From: Acidimicrobiaceae bacterium
Lineage (GTDB): Bacteria; Actinomycetota; Acidimicrobiia; Acidimicrobiales; UBA8190
Assembly (NCBI GenBank): GCA_003131945.1
Contig: PKWD01000396.1
Location: forward strand, 35,938-45,254
DNA: 9,317 nt
Direction of reading: 5' to 3'
Both the position numbers and the translations under genes were made by a program. How positions within the stretch are numbered: position 1 is the stretch's first letter; the number at the start of each line of letters is the position of its first letter. Shown piece by piece: positions 1-7,264 of the stretch. The notes under the pieces were generated by a model. That model was not told the DNA's origin and did no database searches. It saw only the letters and a program-made list of their open reading frames with translations.

Positions 1-716
1 ACTGCCACCGTCAGCCCGTCGAGACCCATCGGCGTTTGGCGTTCGTGGCCGGAGAGGCAAACCTGTGGCCGTCGCTCACGGGCGCCGAGACCCTCCATCT
101 GCTCGGGCGAGTCCAAGGTCAGATGGACGAGGCTTACCGGGACGAGTTGATCGCCCGGTTTGACCTCGATGCCACCAAGAAGGTCCGTGCCTACTCCAAG
201 GGGAACCGCCAGAAGATCATCCTGATCGGCGCGTTGATGGTCCGCCCCGACCTTCTCCTCCTCGACGAGCCGACCAGCGGTCTCGACCCCTTGATGGAGC
301 AGGCGTTTCGCCACAGCATCCACGAGGCACGCGACCGTGGCCAGACCGTCTTCCTCTCCTCGCACATCATGAGCGAGGTGGAGGCCCTCTGTGACCGGGT
401 GGGCATCCTCCGAGAGGGGAAGCTCGTCGAGATGGGCACGCTGACTGAGATGCGTCACCTCACCGCACTCCGGGTGGAAGCGACCTTCGACGGCGCGGTC
501 CCCGATCTGGCCGGGGTCCCAGGGGTGAGCTCGGTGGAGGCGGACGGACGGGTGGTCCGCTGCCACGTGCGCGGCTCGGTCGAGCCGTTGCTGAAAGTCC
601 TGGCTGGCGCCGGCGTCACGCGGCTGCTGAGTCGCGAGCCCTCGTTGGAAGAATTGTTCCTCGCTCAGTACGGCGGGGACAGCCAGAGACACGAGACGCC
701 GCACGATGCACGCTGA
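1..716 (+). CDS. ABC-2 type transporter, ATP-binding subunit (5' partial)
   Basis: This is the nucleotide-binding subunit of an ABC exporter; it hydrolyses ATP at the inner face of the membrane to drive the permease encoded next. The frame is open from the first complete codon (base 3), and the residues before the TTG at 36 (HRRL, then AFVAGE) already fit the family. The TTG is therefore an internal Leu, and the true start with Walker A lies upstream. About 237 residues are visible against roughly 300 expected. The signature is YSKGNRQK (bases 192-215) instead of LSGGQ, as is usual in this ABC-2 group. Walker B LLLLDEP with the catalytic Glu spans 252-272, the D-loop SGLD follows, and the H-loop His is at 363-365. 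The usual Q-loop Gln is not seen in VAGEANLWP. The last 80 or so residues form the accessory C-terminal domain. The stop overlaps the permease start by 11 bp, so the two are co-translated. The substrate is unknown. Confidence 0.95.
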   Translation, partial: CHRQPVETHRRLAFVAGEANLWPSLTGAETLHLLGRVQGQMDEAYRDELIARFDLDATKKVRAYSKGNRQKIILIGALMVRPDLLLLDEPTSGLDPLMEQAFRHSIHEARDRGQTVFLSSHIMSEVEALCDRVGILREGKLVEMGTLTEMRHLTALRVEATFDGAVPDLAGVPGVSSVEADGRVVRCHVRGSVEPLLKVLAGAGVTRLLSREPSLEELFLAQYGGDSQRHETPHDAR

Positions 717-2352
717 TTTCGCCGTCCGGGCACCGGTCCGTATGGGGCGGTCGCCTGGGACCGTCGTGGCCGCTCTGACCGCTCGTAGAGCCATCCGCTC
801 CGGCGTCATCTGGGGCTACATCTTCGGCATCGCCATCGCCTCGTCTGCCATCAGCTTCGCCAAGATCTACAAGACCCCGGCCCAACGCGACGCCTTGGCG
901 GCCGCCTACGGCTCGAACAAAGCGACCAGCGCCCTCTTCGGACCCGCCCCCCAACTCCAGACGGTAGGCGGTTTCACCGTCTTTAAGATCTCCATGACCC
1001 TGATCATCCTCGGCGCCGTGTGGGGGCTGTTGACCAGCACCAGGTTGCTTCGCGGAGAGGAGGACAACGGACGCTGGGAGCTCCTGCTCGCCGGCCAGAC
1101 CACACGGAGCGGCGCCACCACGCAGGCGCTGTGGGGCCTCGGGGCCGGCGTTTTCACGTTGTGGGCGCTCACCGGCCTCATCACCGTCGTCACCGGCCTG
1201 GACTCGATGGTGAACATCGCTACCGGACCGGCGCTCTATTTCGCTCTCGCCATGGTGGCCACTGGCGTCATGTTCCTGGCTGTCGGCGCGCTCACCAGCC
1301 AGCTTGCGGCGACCCGTCGTCAGGCCGCCTCGTATGCAGTGGCGTTCCTCGGCCTGACCTACGCCGTGCGGATGATCGCCGATGCTGGAGTCGGCCTCCA
1401 CGGGCTCATCTGGGCATCCCCGCTTGGCTGGGTGGAGGAGCTCCAGCCGCTGACCGCGCCCCAACCCCTCGCCCTTCTCCCGATTGTCGCCTTCACCGCG
1501 GTGCTGGCCGTCGTCGCCGTACGCCTGGCCGACACCCGCGACATCGGCGCAAGCATCGTGCCCGACCGGGTCCGCAGCCAGCCTCACCTGCGACTGCTTT
1601 GCGGACCCACGGGGCTTGCGATCCGGATGCTGCGACCCACGGTCATTGGTTGGTGGGTGGCGATCGCCGTCTCGGGCTCGCTGTTCGGACTCATCTCCAA
1701 ATCGGCCGGCGCCACGATCTCGGGGTCATCGGTACAACAAGTGTTCTCGAAGCTCGGGGCGCCGGGAACGGGCGCCGATGCCGTGCTCGGCGTCTCCTTC
1801 CTCATCCTGGCGATCCTCGTCGCCTTCGTTGCCGCTGGTCAGCTCACCGCGGCGCGCTCCGAAGAGTCGGGAGGGCGACTCGATCACCTCCTCGTCCGCC
1901 CGGTCTCTCGGTCGTCATGGCTCGCCGGAAGGCTTCTCGTCGCAGTCGTTGTGCTCCTGGCTAGCGGCGTGGCCGCGGGAATCTTCGCCTGGCTCGGCGC
2001 AGCAAGCCAGCGTGCCGGGGTGAGCTTTACGACATTGCTGGACGCCGGCGTGAATGTCGTTCCGCCGGCTATCACCATCTTGGGCGTCGGCGTACTGGCG
2101 TTCGGGGTCTGGCCCCGAGTCACGTCGATCGTCGTCTACGCCATGCTGGGCTGGTCGCTGCTCGTCCTCATCGTCGGTGGCATCGGTGCCACCGACCACT
2201 GGATACTCGACACGTCGGTCTTCCACCAGATGTCGTCGGCGCCGGCCGTGTCACCACACTGGGAAGCGAACGGCGTTATGGCCGTCGTCGGGGTCGCGAG
2301 TGCCCTCCTCGGAGGGTTCGCGTTCGAGCGAAGAGACTTGCAAGGCGAATGA
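706..2352 (+). CDS. ABC-2 type exporter permease, 12 membrane helices
   Basis: This is the membrane subunit of the exporter, 548 residues. It resembles the large actinobacterial permeases annotated as putative exporters of polyketide antibiotics (COG3559 type). Hydrophobic segments lie near residues 33-53, 94-112, 142-164, 175-198, 207-224, 256-274, 313-331, 359-380, 406-430, 450-468, 473-493 and 522-540, giving two six-helix halves. A cytoplasmic motif after a helix occurs in both halves: RGEEDNGRWELLLAG at 116-130 and ARSEESGGRLDHLLVRPVS at 383-401. They share EE-x2-GR-x3-LL, which points to an internal duplication, so one polypeptide probably supplies both halves of the pore. The ATG at 706 overlaps the ATPase gene by 11 bp; Met13 (base 742) is an alternative start. 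The stop overlaps the TetR start as ATGA. The cargo (drug, antibiotic or lipid) cannot be told from the sequence. Confidence 0.93.
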   Translation: MHADFAVRAPVRMGRSPGTVVAALTARRAIRSGVIWGYIFGIAIASSAISFAKIYKTPAQRDALAAAYGSNKATSALFGPAPQLQTVGGFTVFKISMTLIILGAVWGLLTSTRLLRGEEDNGRWELLLAGQTTRSGATTQALWGLGAGVFTLWALTGLITVVTGLDSMVNIATGPALYFALAMVATGVMFLAVGALTSQLAATRRQAASYAVAFLGLTYAVRMIADAGVGLHGLIWASPLGWVEELQPLTAPQPLALLPIVAFTAVLAVVAVRLADTRDIGASIVPDRVRSQPHLRLLCGPTGLAIRMLRPTVIGWWVAIAVSGSLFGLISKSAGATISGSSVQQVFSKLGAPGTGADAVLGVSFLILAILVAFVAAGQLTAARSEESGGRLDHLLVRPVSRSSWLAGRLLVAVVVLLASGVAAGIFAWLGAASQRAGVSFTTLLDAGVNVVPPAITILGVGVLAFGVWPRVTSIVVYAMLGWSLLVLIVGGIGATDHWILDTSVFHQMSSAPAVSPHWEANGVMAVVGVASALLGGFAFERRDLQGE

Positions 2353-3024
2353 CAACCGACCACACAGAACGCCCCGCTCCGGAGATGAGCGTGTTCGACG
2401 AAGGAGCCGTCGCATTCGAGGACCTCACTGCCCGTGCCCGGATCCGCGAGGCCGCCCTCATGCACTTTGCCCGAAGAGGGATACGATCGTGCCACCATCC
2501 GGAGCATCGCCCAGACCGCCGGGGTGTCACCCGGACTCCTTCGACACCACTTCGGGTCAAAGGATGAGCTGCACCAGGCCTGCGACGACTACGTGTTCGA
2601 GATGCTGCACCGCCTCAACGCCGAGCTCCTCGACGATCCGAACAGTTCGGGCGTCACTCGACACACGTCGAAGCGGTTCGGGCGGTATGTGGCACGATCC
2701 CTGATCGACGGGTCCGCCACCGTGGGGCCGATCTTCGACGAGATGGTGACCCTGACGGAAACGTGGCTTGCCCGTGCCGACGAAAGCCCGCCCCGACCAC
2801 CCGTAGTCGACCGAAGGATCCGAGCCGCACTGGTCACCGCGATGGCTGCAGGCATCCCCTTGCTCCACGAGCACGTTTCCCCAGCACTGGGCACCGACAT
2901 GTTCGCTCCCGAAGGTGACCGACTGGTCACTCTCGGGCTGCTCGACATCTACTCTCACAACCTCATCGACGATGAGATCGCCTCCGCCGCAGAGAGAGGG
3001 TCCGACGCGGGCCAGGACTATTGA
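2349..3024 (+). pseudogene. TetR/AcrR-family regulator, single-base frameshift
   Basis: This would be a DNA-binding repressor for the exporter operon, placed third and coupled to the permease by an ATGA overlap. Frame one, from ATG 2349, gives residues 1-41 ending in REAALMHFA, the start of a TetR helix-turn-helix domain. It then loses homology and stops at 2567. The homology resumes at base 2473 in the next frame as EEGYDRATIRSIAQTAG, then VSPGLLRHHFGSKDEL, and runs to TGA at 3022-3024. Removing one C from the CCC run at 2470-2472 restores HFAEEGYDRATIRS, the canonical pattern, and a protein of about 224 residues, normal for TetR. The C-terminal ligand domain (roughly residues 90-224) looks intact. 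Because only one base is wrong and the rest is undamaged, a recent mutation, a sequencing error or programmed slippage are all possible; I favour the first two. As read, no functional full-length regulator is made. Confidence 0.88.
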
Positions 3025-3060
3025 CGCGGCACTCGCTAGGCGTGCGCCGTTCCTTGGTGC

Positions 3061-3705
3061 TCAAAAGAGCATGGCGCGCTGGAGAGCCGCTCCTCGGAGT
3101 TCCTCCGGGATTTCGACTGGGCCGCCGATGCTGCTGGCGTTGAGCCCCGCCTGAGCGGCCTCTTCGACGATTCCACCGACGAGGATGGCCAACTCAGGGG
3201 TTCGGTGAAACACCAACACGCCATGATTCGCCAGCAACACCGCAGGAACACCCGGGGTTATCGAGGCCCGGATGTTGGCCACCGCTTGGTCGGACCCCCG
3301 CGGCCCGTAGCCGGCCACCGGCACCCCGGTCGGCAAGCCGAACATGGCCAAGGCCTCGACCCAACACCCGATCGGACGGTGAGCCACGGCATAGGCGGTC
3401 GCGTACGGCGAATGTGTGTGCAGGACGCAGCCGACGTCGGGGTGGTCCGCATACATGGCCGTGTGCATGGCGACCACGGCACCCTGGATGGGCGGCAGGT
3501 CACCTTCCAGAAGGATCCCATCCAGCCCGACCCTTACGACAGCGGACGCAGCATGGTTTCGTAGCGGCGGACCCGCGGTGAAGTACATCTCCGGCACTCC
3601 TGGGACCCGGAGACTCACGTTGCCATGTCCGTTGGCGGAGATTGCTCCGCTGGCCACCACCCGTTGAGCGATATCGATCACCTGATCAACCAAGTCCTTG
3701 TCCAT
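3061..3705 (-). CDS. class II aldolase/adducin family protein
   Basis: This is a 214-residue, single-domain protein with the zinc-dependent class II aldolase fold, a cytoplasmic family that includes fuculose-1-phosphate aldolase, ribulose-5-phosphate epimerase and decarboxylases. Visible are the N-terminal GHGNVSLR motif (26-33), the zinc-ligand pair in VLHTHSPYATAYA (His96, His98) and the third His in LLANHGVLVF (His161). The residue four before His81, where fuculose aldolase has its catalytic Glu (S-S-E-x3-H), is Val77 here within PPIQGAVVAMH. The zinc site is present but the standard aldol base is not, so the reaction may not be an aldol cleavage. The start is set by GGAGG at 3710-3714, four bases upstream of the ATG. 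The gene lies 84 bp downstream of the methyltransferase on the same strand and converges on the TetR gene with a 36-bp gap. The substrate is unknown. Confidence 0.9.
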   Translation of the reverse strand: MDKDLVDQVIDIAQRVVASGAISANGHGNVSLRVPGVPEMYFTAGPPLRNHAASAVVRVGLDGILLEGDLPPIQGAVVAMHTAMYADHPDVGCVLHTHSPYATAYAVAHRPIGCWVEALAMFGLPTGVPVAGYGPRGSDQAVANIRASITPGVPAVLLANHGVLVFHRTPELAILVGGIVEEAAQAGLNASSIGGPVEIPEELRGAALQRAMLF

Positions 3706-3709
3706 GACA

Positions 3710-3714
3710 CCTCC
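3710..3714 (-). promoter_or_regulatory. ribosome binding site of the class II aldolase gene
   Basis: On the minus strand the sequence reads GGAGGTGTC then ATG, a strong Shine-Dalgarno with four bases between GGAGG and the start. It supports the start at 3705. Confidence 0.8.
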
Positions 3715-3789
3715 GAGCCCCGGTAACCGACAAATCCGTGAGTAACGTTAGCTGCGCTCGTCAACTGTCTTCCGGAGGGCAGCCCGATG

Positions 3790-4656
3790 TCATTTGCCAA
3801 GCTCCCAGATGCTGATCACATTCTCGGGCAAACGGACGGAGAACACTCCGAACGGGGATGCCTCGGAAAGGAGCTGCCGTAAGTCAGCTTCAAAGTCGTC
3901 CAGGCGATCACCAAAGAGATGAGGTGCCGTCGGCGAGGAGGAAAATCTCTGGGCGACGAGGTCGTCGATTGTCCGGGTGAGCACCCGTCCATCGGGGATG
4001 ACGACCCGACGGATTGGCAGAAACCCCGCAGCTCTAAATACTGCGTCCTCACCATCAGGCGAACTGTTGCGGATGCCTTGTCCAGCTCGGACATCAGGAC
4101 CCAGGTAACGAGTGCGAAGTTCCGCAACGGCGTCGTCTGGTGGAGGCGGATGAGGCAAGTCGACGGTTGGGGCCTCGGCACGGGCATCGGCTCGGTACGA
4201 GGCGGCATCGACCTGCACAGCTGCACCGCCCGGCTCGAGAAGGCTCTTCACTGACCTTGCAACCTTCAGGCGATCCATCCAGTGAAATGACGCAGCAAAG
4301 GTTGCGATTCGGAACCGGCCAAGAGATCCGGAAAGCTCCTCGGCCTTCATGCAGACCCACACAGCATTGGTGAGATCGAGCTTTTCGGCTTGGAGAGCTC
4401 CCTCTTTGAGCATGTCGGCATCAGCGTCGAGGCCGACCACCTCCTCAAATAGATGCGCAAGCCGAAGGGCGACCACGCCTGGTCCGCAGCCCACATCGAG
4501 CAGGCGACCCCGTCCGTCGAGATGCAAGGCATCTGCCATGGCATCCGCGAGACCTTCGGCATAAGGCGTTCGGCCTTGCAGATAGAACCGGGCTGCCCCT
4601 GCAAAGAGGGTCTCGTCCCACTGCCACTGCTCCCAACCACCTTCGTCACCGGCCAT
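3790..4656 (-). CDS. class I SAM-dependent methyltransferase
   Basis: This is a 288-residue soluble methyltransferase with the Rossmann-type SAM fold (Methyltransf_11/25-like). Motif I is LLDVGCGPG (residues 52-60), which binds the SAM methionine and carboxyl part. Motif II ends in the acidic Asp77 of VVGLDADADML, which holds the ribose hydroxyls. The post-II region has FAASFHWMD, a motif common in small-molecule methyltransferases of this type. The N-terminus WDETLFAGAARFYLQGR matches a recurring actinobacterial subgroup. The C-terminal third is less conserved and likely sets the acceptor, which cannot be identified. The ATG at 4656 has only a weak upstream purine stretch (GGATTGAG). The gene is first on its strand and the aldolase follows after 84 bp, so they may share a transcript, though the aldolase has its own strong ribosome site. 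Confidence 0.9.
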   Translation of the reverse strand: MAGDEGGWEQWQWDETLFAGAARFYLQGRTPYAEGLADAMADALHLDGRGRLLDVGCGPGVVALRLAHLFEEVVGLDADADMLKEGALQAEKLDLTNAVWVCMKAEELSGSLGRFRIATFAASFHWMDRLKVARSVKSLLEPGGAAVQVDAASYRADARAEAPTVDLPHPPPPDDAVAELRTRYLGPDVRAGQGIRNSSPDGEDAVFRAAGFLPIRRVVIPDGRVLTRTIDDLVAQRFSSSPTAPHLFGDRLDDFEADLRQLLSEASPFGVFSVRLPENVISIWELGK

Positions 4657-4884
4657 CTCAATCCAGCTTACGAAGGGTGCCCCAATCGTGCCGGCATTGT
4701 CGAGCGTTCTGCTGCGCGCAAATGACGGTCATAGGCCCAATCCCCGATGGCGCGGCGGCGGCCTCCGACGGCCCGTTGGTATCGACTGCCCAGAGTTTGC
4801 CCGCCCTGGTACCGTCGTAGCGCCGCGTATCTAGTGGGCAGCGTATGAGCGGCGCGCGCTGGTGCACATCTAAGAAGAGGCCGT
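4657..4884. other. divergent intergenic spacer
   Basis: This 228-bp spacer separates the minus-strand methyltransferase from the plus-strand PAS fragment and presumably holds promoters for both. No -35/-10 pair with good spacing, operator palindrome or RNA structure stands out. Open frames crossing it on the minus strand are rich in Arg and Ala and show no family resemblance, so I treat them as non-coding. Confidence 0.5.
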
Positions 4885-5144
4885 GTGGTTGCGATGACAA
4901 GCGCACCAAACTCATCCATCGGAATCGGCGAGATCCTCGGCCAAGATGCCCACCCACTCTTGGCCATCGACCTCGACACAATGGCCATTGTCGGCGCCAA
5001 CGAGGCAACTTACGAGCTTCTCGGCAGTGCCCCCCACTCGTTGGAAGATGCCCCTGTCACTGAGTAGGGATGGAATTCGCCGATCTCTCCGAGACCGAGA
5101 GAACGATCATCGGGGTGATCGAGAAGTTGGGGGCCGCTTGGTGA
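4885..5144 (+). pseudogene. truncated PAS-domain protein remnant
   Basis: The GTG at 4885, four bases after AAGAAGAGG (4872-4880), opens a frame of 60 residues that ends at TAG 5065-5067. ATG at 4894 is an alternative start. Residues PLLAIDLDTMAIVGANEAT, followed by YELLGSAP, match the first strands and helix of a PAS sensor domain. That domain normally runs about 100 residues and is joined to an output domain. Here it stops at about the first third. In another frame just after the stop, bases 5070-5144 encode MEFADLSETERTIIGV, then IEKLGAAW, which could be the continuation of the same domain after an indel, but that is weaker. Only 16 bp then separate it from the stop of the minus-strand F420 enzyme, so no output domain is left. 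I read this as a decayed sensor or regulator gene. A genuine 60-residue single-PAS microprotein is possible but less likely. Confidence 0.5.
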
Positions 5145-5160
5145 CCGAGGCGTGAACAAG

Positions 5161-6126
5161 TCATGACGCGCGGAGAGCGGGAAGGAGTTCAGTTGCCGCC
5201 CACGTGATGAAGTTTTCTTGGGTGTCCCCGCCAACTTGCACCAACGCGACGTGCGTGAACCCGGCTGCCTCGAATTCGTGAATGGCGGCGACGTGCTGTT
5301 GCACGTCGGGGCCGCACGGCATTTTCGCAACTATGTCCTCTTCTCGAACGGTCCTGGAAGCCTGATCGAACGACGCTGGAACCGGGAGCTCAGCGTTTAC
5401 TCTCCAGCCGCCCGTGAACCAGCGGAACTGGTCCATAGCCCGCTTCACTGCGATCTGCCGATCAGGGTCGTACGACAACGCGATCTGGCCGACGCGCGGC
5501 TTCTTAGACCCTCCAGCCTGGTCGAACATCTGCCCGAGCTCGGCCCGGGGTTCCACGGCAATCATTGCGTCTGCATGCCGACCCGCCAGACGACAGCTTT
5601 TGCGCCCCGACACCGCGATGCCGATGGGTGGCGCAATCTCCGGCAGGTCCCAGATCTTTGCCGACTCGACGTCGAAATGCTTGCCCCGGTATGTCACCGT
5701 ACCGCCTGCCCACAGGGCCCGAATGATCTCCACAGCCTCTTCGAGCATCTCGTGGCGGAGACCGGCGACGGGCCATTGCCCGCCGACAACGTGTTCGTTC
5801 AGGTTTTCGCCGGCGCCGAGTCCGAGGGTGAATCGCCCGTCCGACAGCAACTGCATGGTCGCTGCCTTCTGCGCTACGACGGCGGGGTGATAACGGCGGA
5901 TCGGGCAGGTGACGTACGTCATCAGCGGAATGTGTTCAGTTGCCTGGGCAGCGGCGCCAAGCACGCTCCACGCGTATGGGGCGTGACCTTGAGAGTCCAA
6001 CCAAGGGAAGTAGTGGTCGCTGATGACAGCGAAGTCGAAGCCGGCCTCTTCGGCGAGAACGACATCTCGCACCAACTGCTTCGGACCTGCCTGCTCACAC
6101 ATCATCGTGTAGCCGATCATGGTCAT
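5161..6126 (-). CDS. F420-dependent LLM-class oxidoreductase, G6PDH-like family
   Basis: This is a 321-residue luciferase-like TIM-barrel oxidoreductase of the group related to F420-dependent glucose-6-phosphate dehydrogenase (Fgd). Such enzymes transfer hydride between a small substrate and coenzyme F420. The N-terminal IGYTMMCEQAGP, VISDHYFPW (Asp37, His38 and Trp42, equivalent to the Fgd cofactor and catalytic residues) and LGLGAGENLNEHVVG (Glu107, equivalent to the Fgd acid) are all present. The C-terminal half lacks obvious phosphate-binding features, so glucose-6-phosphate is not assumed as substrate; F420-linked secondary alcohol or aldehyde oxidation is as likely. The ATG at 6126 overlaps the stop of the upstream dehydrogenase as ATGA, indicating translational coupling. 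A second ATG two codons later (6120) has better spacing from GAAGG. The host must make or import F420. Confidence 0.92.
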   Translation of the reverse strand: MTMIGYTMMCEQAGPKQLVRDVVLAEEAGFDFAVISDHYFPWLDSQGHAPYAWSVLGAAAQATEHIPLMTYVTCPIRRYHPAVVAQKAATMQLLSDGRFTLGLGAGENLNEHVVGGQWPVAGLRHEMLEEAVEIIRALWAGGTVTYRGKHFDVESAKIWDLPEIAPPIGIAVSGRKSCRLAGRHADAMIAVEPRAELGQMFDQAGGSKKPRVGQIALSYDPDRQIAVKRAMDQFRWFTGGWRVNAELPVPASFDQASRTVREEDIVAKMPCGPDVQQHVAAIHEFEAAGFTHVALVQVGGDTQENFITWAATELLPALRAS

Positions 6127-7007
6127 GGCCTTCTGCTTTCCTGTTCGAGCATGCGTGTCACCACGGTCAGGTCTTGGTCGCCGAGCCCGTGATCAACTGC
6201 CAACTGCCATTCATCAGCCAGGCAAGCAAGTGCCCCGGACTGGTCGTCTCCCGCCTGCTGGGCGAGGCGTACATCCTTGAGCGCTAGAGACAGCGCGAAT
6301 TGGGCCGAGAACTCATCGTCGGCGATCCGATGCAGCTTTGCTATCTGCCAAGGCGACACCAGCGAGCTGCCTTCGAGGGCTTCTACCATCATGTCGGTCT
6401 CGATTCCCAAACGATGGGCAAGCGCTATGGATGCAATAACCGCTTCCGCCCCGAATGCCAGCCATGTGTTGTTTACGAGTTTGAGTCGCGTTCCGGTCCC
6501 CACGGTACCGACCCAGATCGTGCGTTGGCCGAGCGCGTCGAAGAGGGCCGTGACACGCGGCCTCGCTTCGTCAGGCCCTGATGCGAAGATGACGAGTTGG
6601 CCGCGCTCCGCCGGGTCCTTGCTTCCCGATACGGGCGCGTCGAGGAGCATCACGTCAGGACGCTCGGCCTCTACCATGGCCGCGACGCGCTCAATCCCGG
6701 CCACCCCGATGGTGCTCATCTGCACCCAGATCGCGCCGGGAGCAAGGGCAGCGAGCATGCCCTGGTCGCGGGCGATCGCGATGACAGCGTCGGTGTCGGT
6801 CACCATCGTGACCACGATTGCTGCTCGCCCGGCGGCGTCAGAAGGAGTCCCCGCCACTTCTGCTCCCAGCTCGACGAGGTCACGGATCGCCTGGTGATTG
6901 CGGTTCCAGACGATCGTCGGGATCCCGGCGCGCAAGGCACTGCTTGCCATCCCGTGGCCCATTGCGCCGATGCCGAGGAACGCAACAGGCTGGTTTCCAG
7001 GTGCCAT
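6123..7007 (-). CDS. beta-hydroxyacid dehydrogenase, glyoxylate/succinic semialdehyde reductase type
   Basis: This is a 294-residue member of the 3-hydroxyisobutyrate dehydrogenase superfamily, a cytoplasmic NAD(P)H-dependent reductase or dehydrogenase of short hydroxyacids. The dinucleotide motif is FLGIGAMG (residues 10-17). The VWNR at 33-36 after the second strand favours NADP. Substrate-binding DAPVSGSKDPAERGQL (123-138) has the SGSK-x-PAE form seen in the glyoxylate/succinic-semialdehyde reductase (GLYR) branch rather than the SGG-x2-GA form of classic 3-hydroxyisobutyrate dehydrogenases. The catalytic Lys176 and Asn180 sit in LKLVNN. The frame is open back to 7217, but ATG 7007 is chosen because a strong AAGGAGG lies six bases upstream and homology begins there. 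The gene is first in a two-gene operon with the F420 enzyme (ATGA overlap), suggesting both act on related carbonyl or hydroxy compounds; that link is inferred. Confidence 0.92.
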   Translation of the reverse strand: MAPGNQPVAFLGIGAMGHGMASSALRAGIPTIVWNRNHQAIRDLVELGAEVAGTPSDAAGRAAIVVTMVTDTDAVIAIARDQGMLAALAPGAIWVQMSTIGVAGIERVAAMVEAERPDVMLLDAPVSGSKDPAERGQLVIFASGPDEARPRVTALFDALGQRTIWVGTVGTGTRLKLVNNTWLAFGAEAVIASIALAHRLGIETDMMVEALEGSSLVSPWQIAKLHRIADDEFSAQFALSLALKDVRLAQQAGDDQSGALACLADEWQLAVDHGLGDQDLTVVTRMLEQESRRP

Positions 7008-7013
7008 CGATCT

Positions 7014-7020
7014 CCTCCTT
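7014..7020 (-). promoter_or_regulatory. ribosome binding site deciding the dehydrogenase start
   Basis: The minus strand reads AAGGAGG-AGATCG-ATG, a near-perfect Shine-Dalgarno six bases before the ATG at 7007. It rules against the longer in-frame start at 7217, whose extra 70 residues show no family resemblance. Confidence 0.88.
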
Positions 7021-7264
7021 TGCCAAGTGTCTCCTGGCCACGTGTCCCCACCAGCATCGCACCGCGTCGCCTGTGTTGCTTTGGGACCACACCTGCCCCG
7101 TCGGGACGAGATACTGACGACCGTGTTCGGTCTCCGGCCCACGTTGGCGGCTCTGACGGTCGCCGTCGTCAAGTCGACCTCAGGGCCGTAGTTGAGAACC
7201 CAATCCCCCGGTCTCACAGCTCGGCGAGCACGGCCATAGTCCAGCGTCCGGCAAACAGTTCAAC
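7021..7264. other. intergenic spacer upstream of the dehydrogenase operon
   Basis: This 244-bp stretch lies between the hairpin at 7265-7296 and the dehydrogenase ribosome site, so it should contain the minus-strand operon promoter. The minus strand has a TTGACG at about 7167-7172, but no convincing -10 follows at the right distance. No coding resemblance is seen in any frame. Confidence 0.4.

Noticed and set aside
36..716. TTG at 36 as the start of the ABC ATPase
   Set aside because: The frame is open to the window edge and upstream residues fit the family; Walker A is missing, so the real start is outside the window.
616..1587. Long minus-strand open frame opposite the permease
   Set aside because: It is rich in Gly, Arg, Asp and Glu with no domain resemblance; a codon-bias shadow of the well-supported plus-strand genes.
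1020..1964. Plus-strand 314-codon frame inside the permease gene
   Set aside because: Arg/His/Pro-rich composition typical of an off-frame reading of GC-rich DNA; the permease frame is clearly the real one.
3025..3070. Terminator between the convergent TetR and aldolase genes
   Set aside because: Only 4-5-bp stems such as TGCTC-AAAA-GAGCA (3057-3069) are present and they overlap the aldolase stop; too weak to call.
3706..3789. TTGACG on the minus strand as an aldolase -35 box
   Set aside because: No -10-like hexamer occurs at 16-18 bp spacing; TAACGT is too close.
5104..5121. 6-bp inverted repeat between the PAS remnant and the F420 enzyme as a terminator
   Set aside because: The stem is short with a six-base loop and no T-tract, and it lies within the possible PAS continuation.
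5289..5308. 8-bp inverted repeat with four-base loop
   Set aside because: It lies inside the F420 enzyme coding sequence, where it encodes part of DVQQHVAA; most likely chance in GC-rich codons.
5218..6192. Plus-strand 324-codon open frame opposite the F420 enzyme
   Set aside because: No family motif is seen, while the minus-strand frame has full F420-enzyme motifs.
7008..7217. N-terminal extension of the hydroxyacid dehydrogenase to 7217
   Set aside because: The perfect ribosome site before 7007 and the start of Rossmann-fold homology there make the extra 70 residues non-coding.
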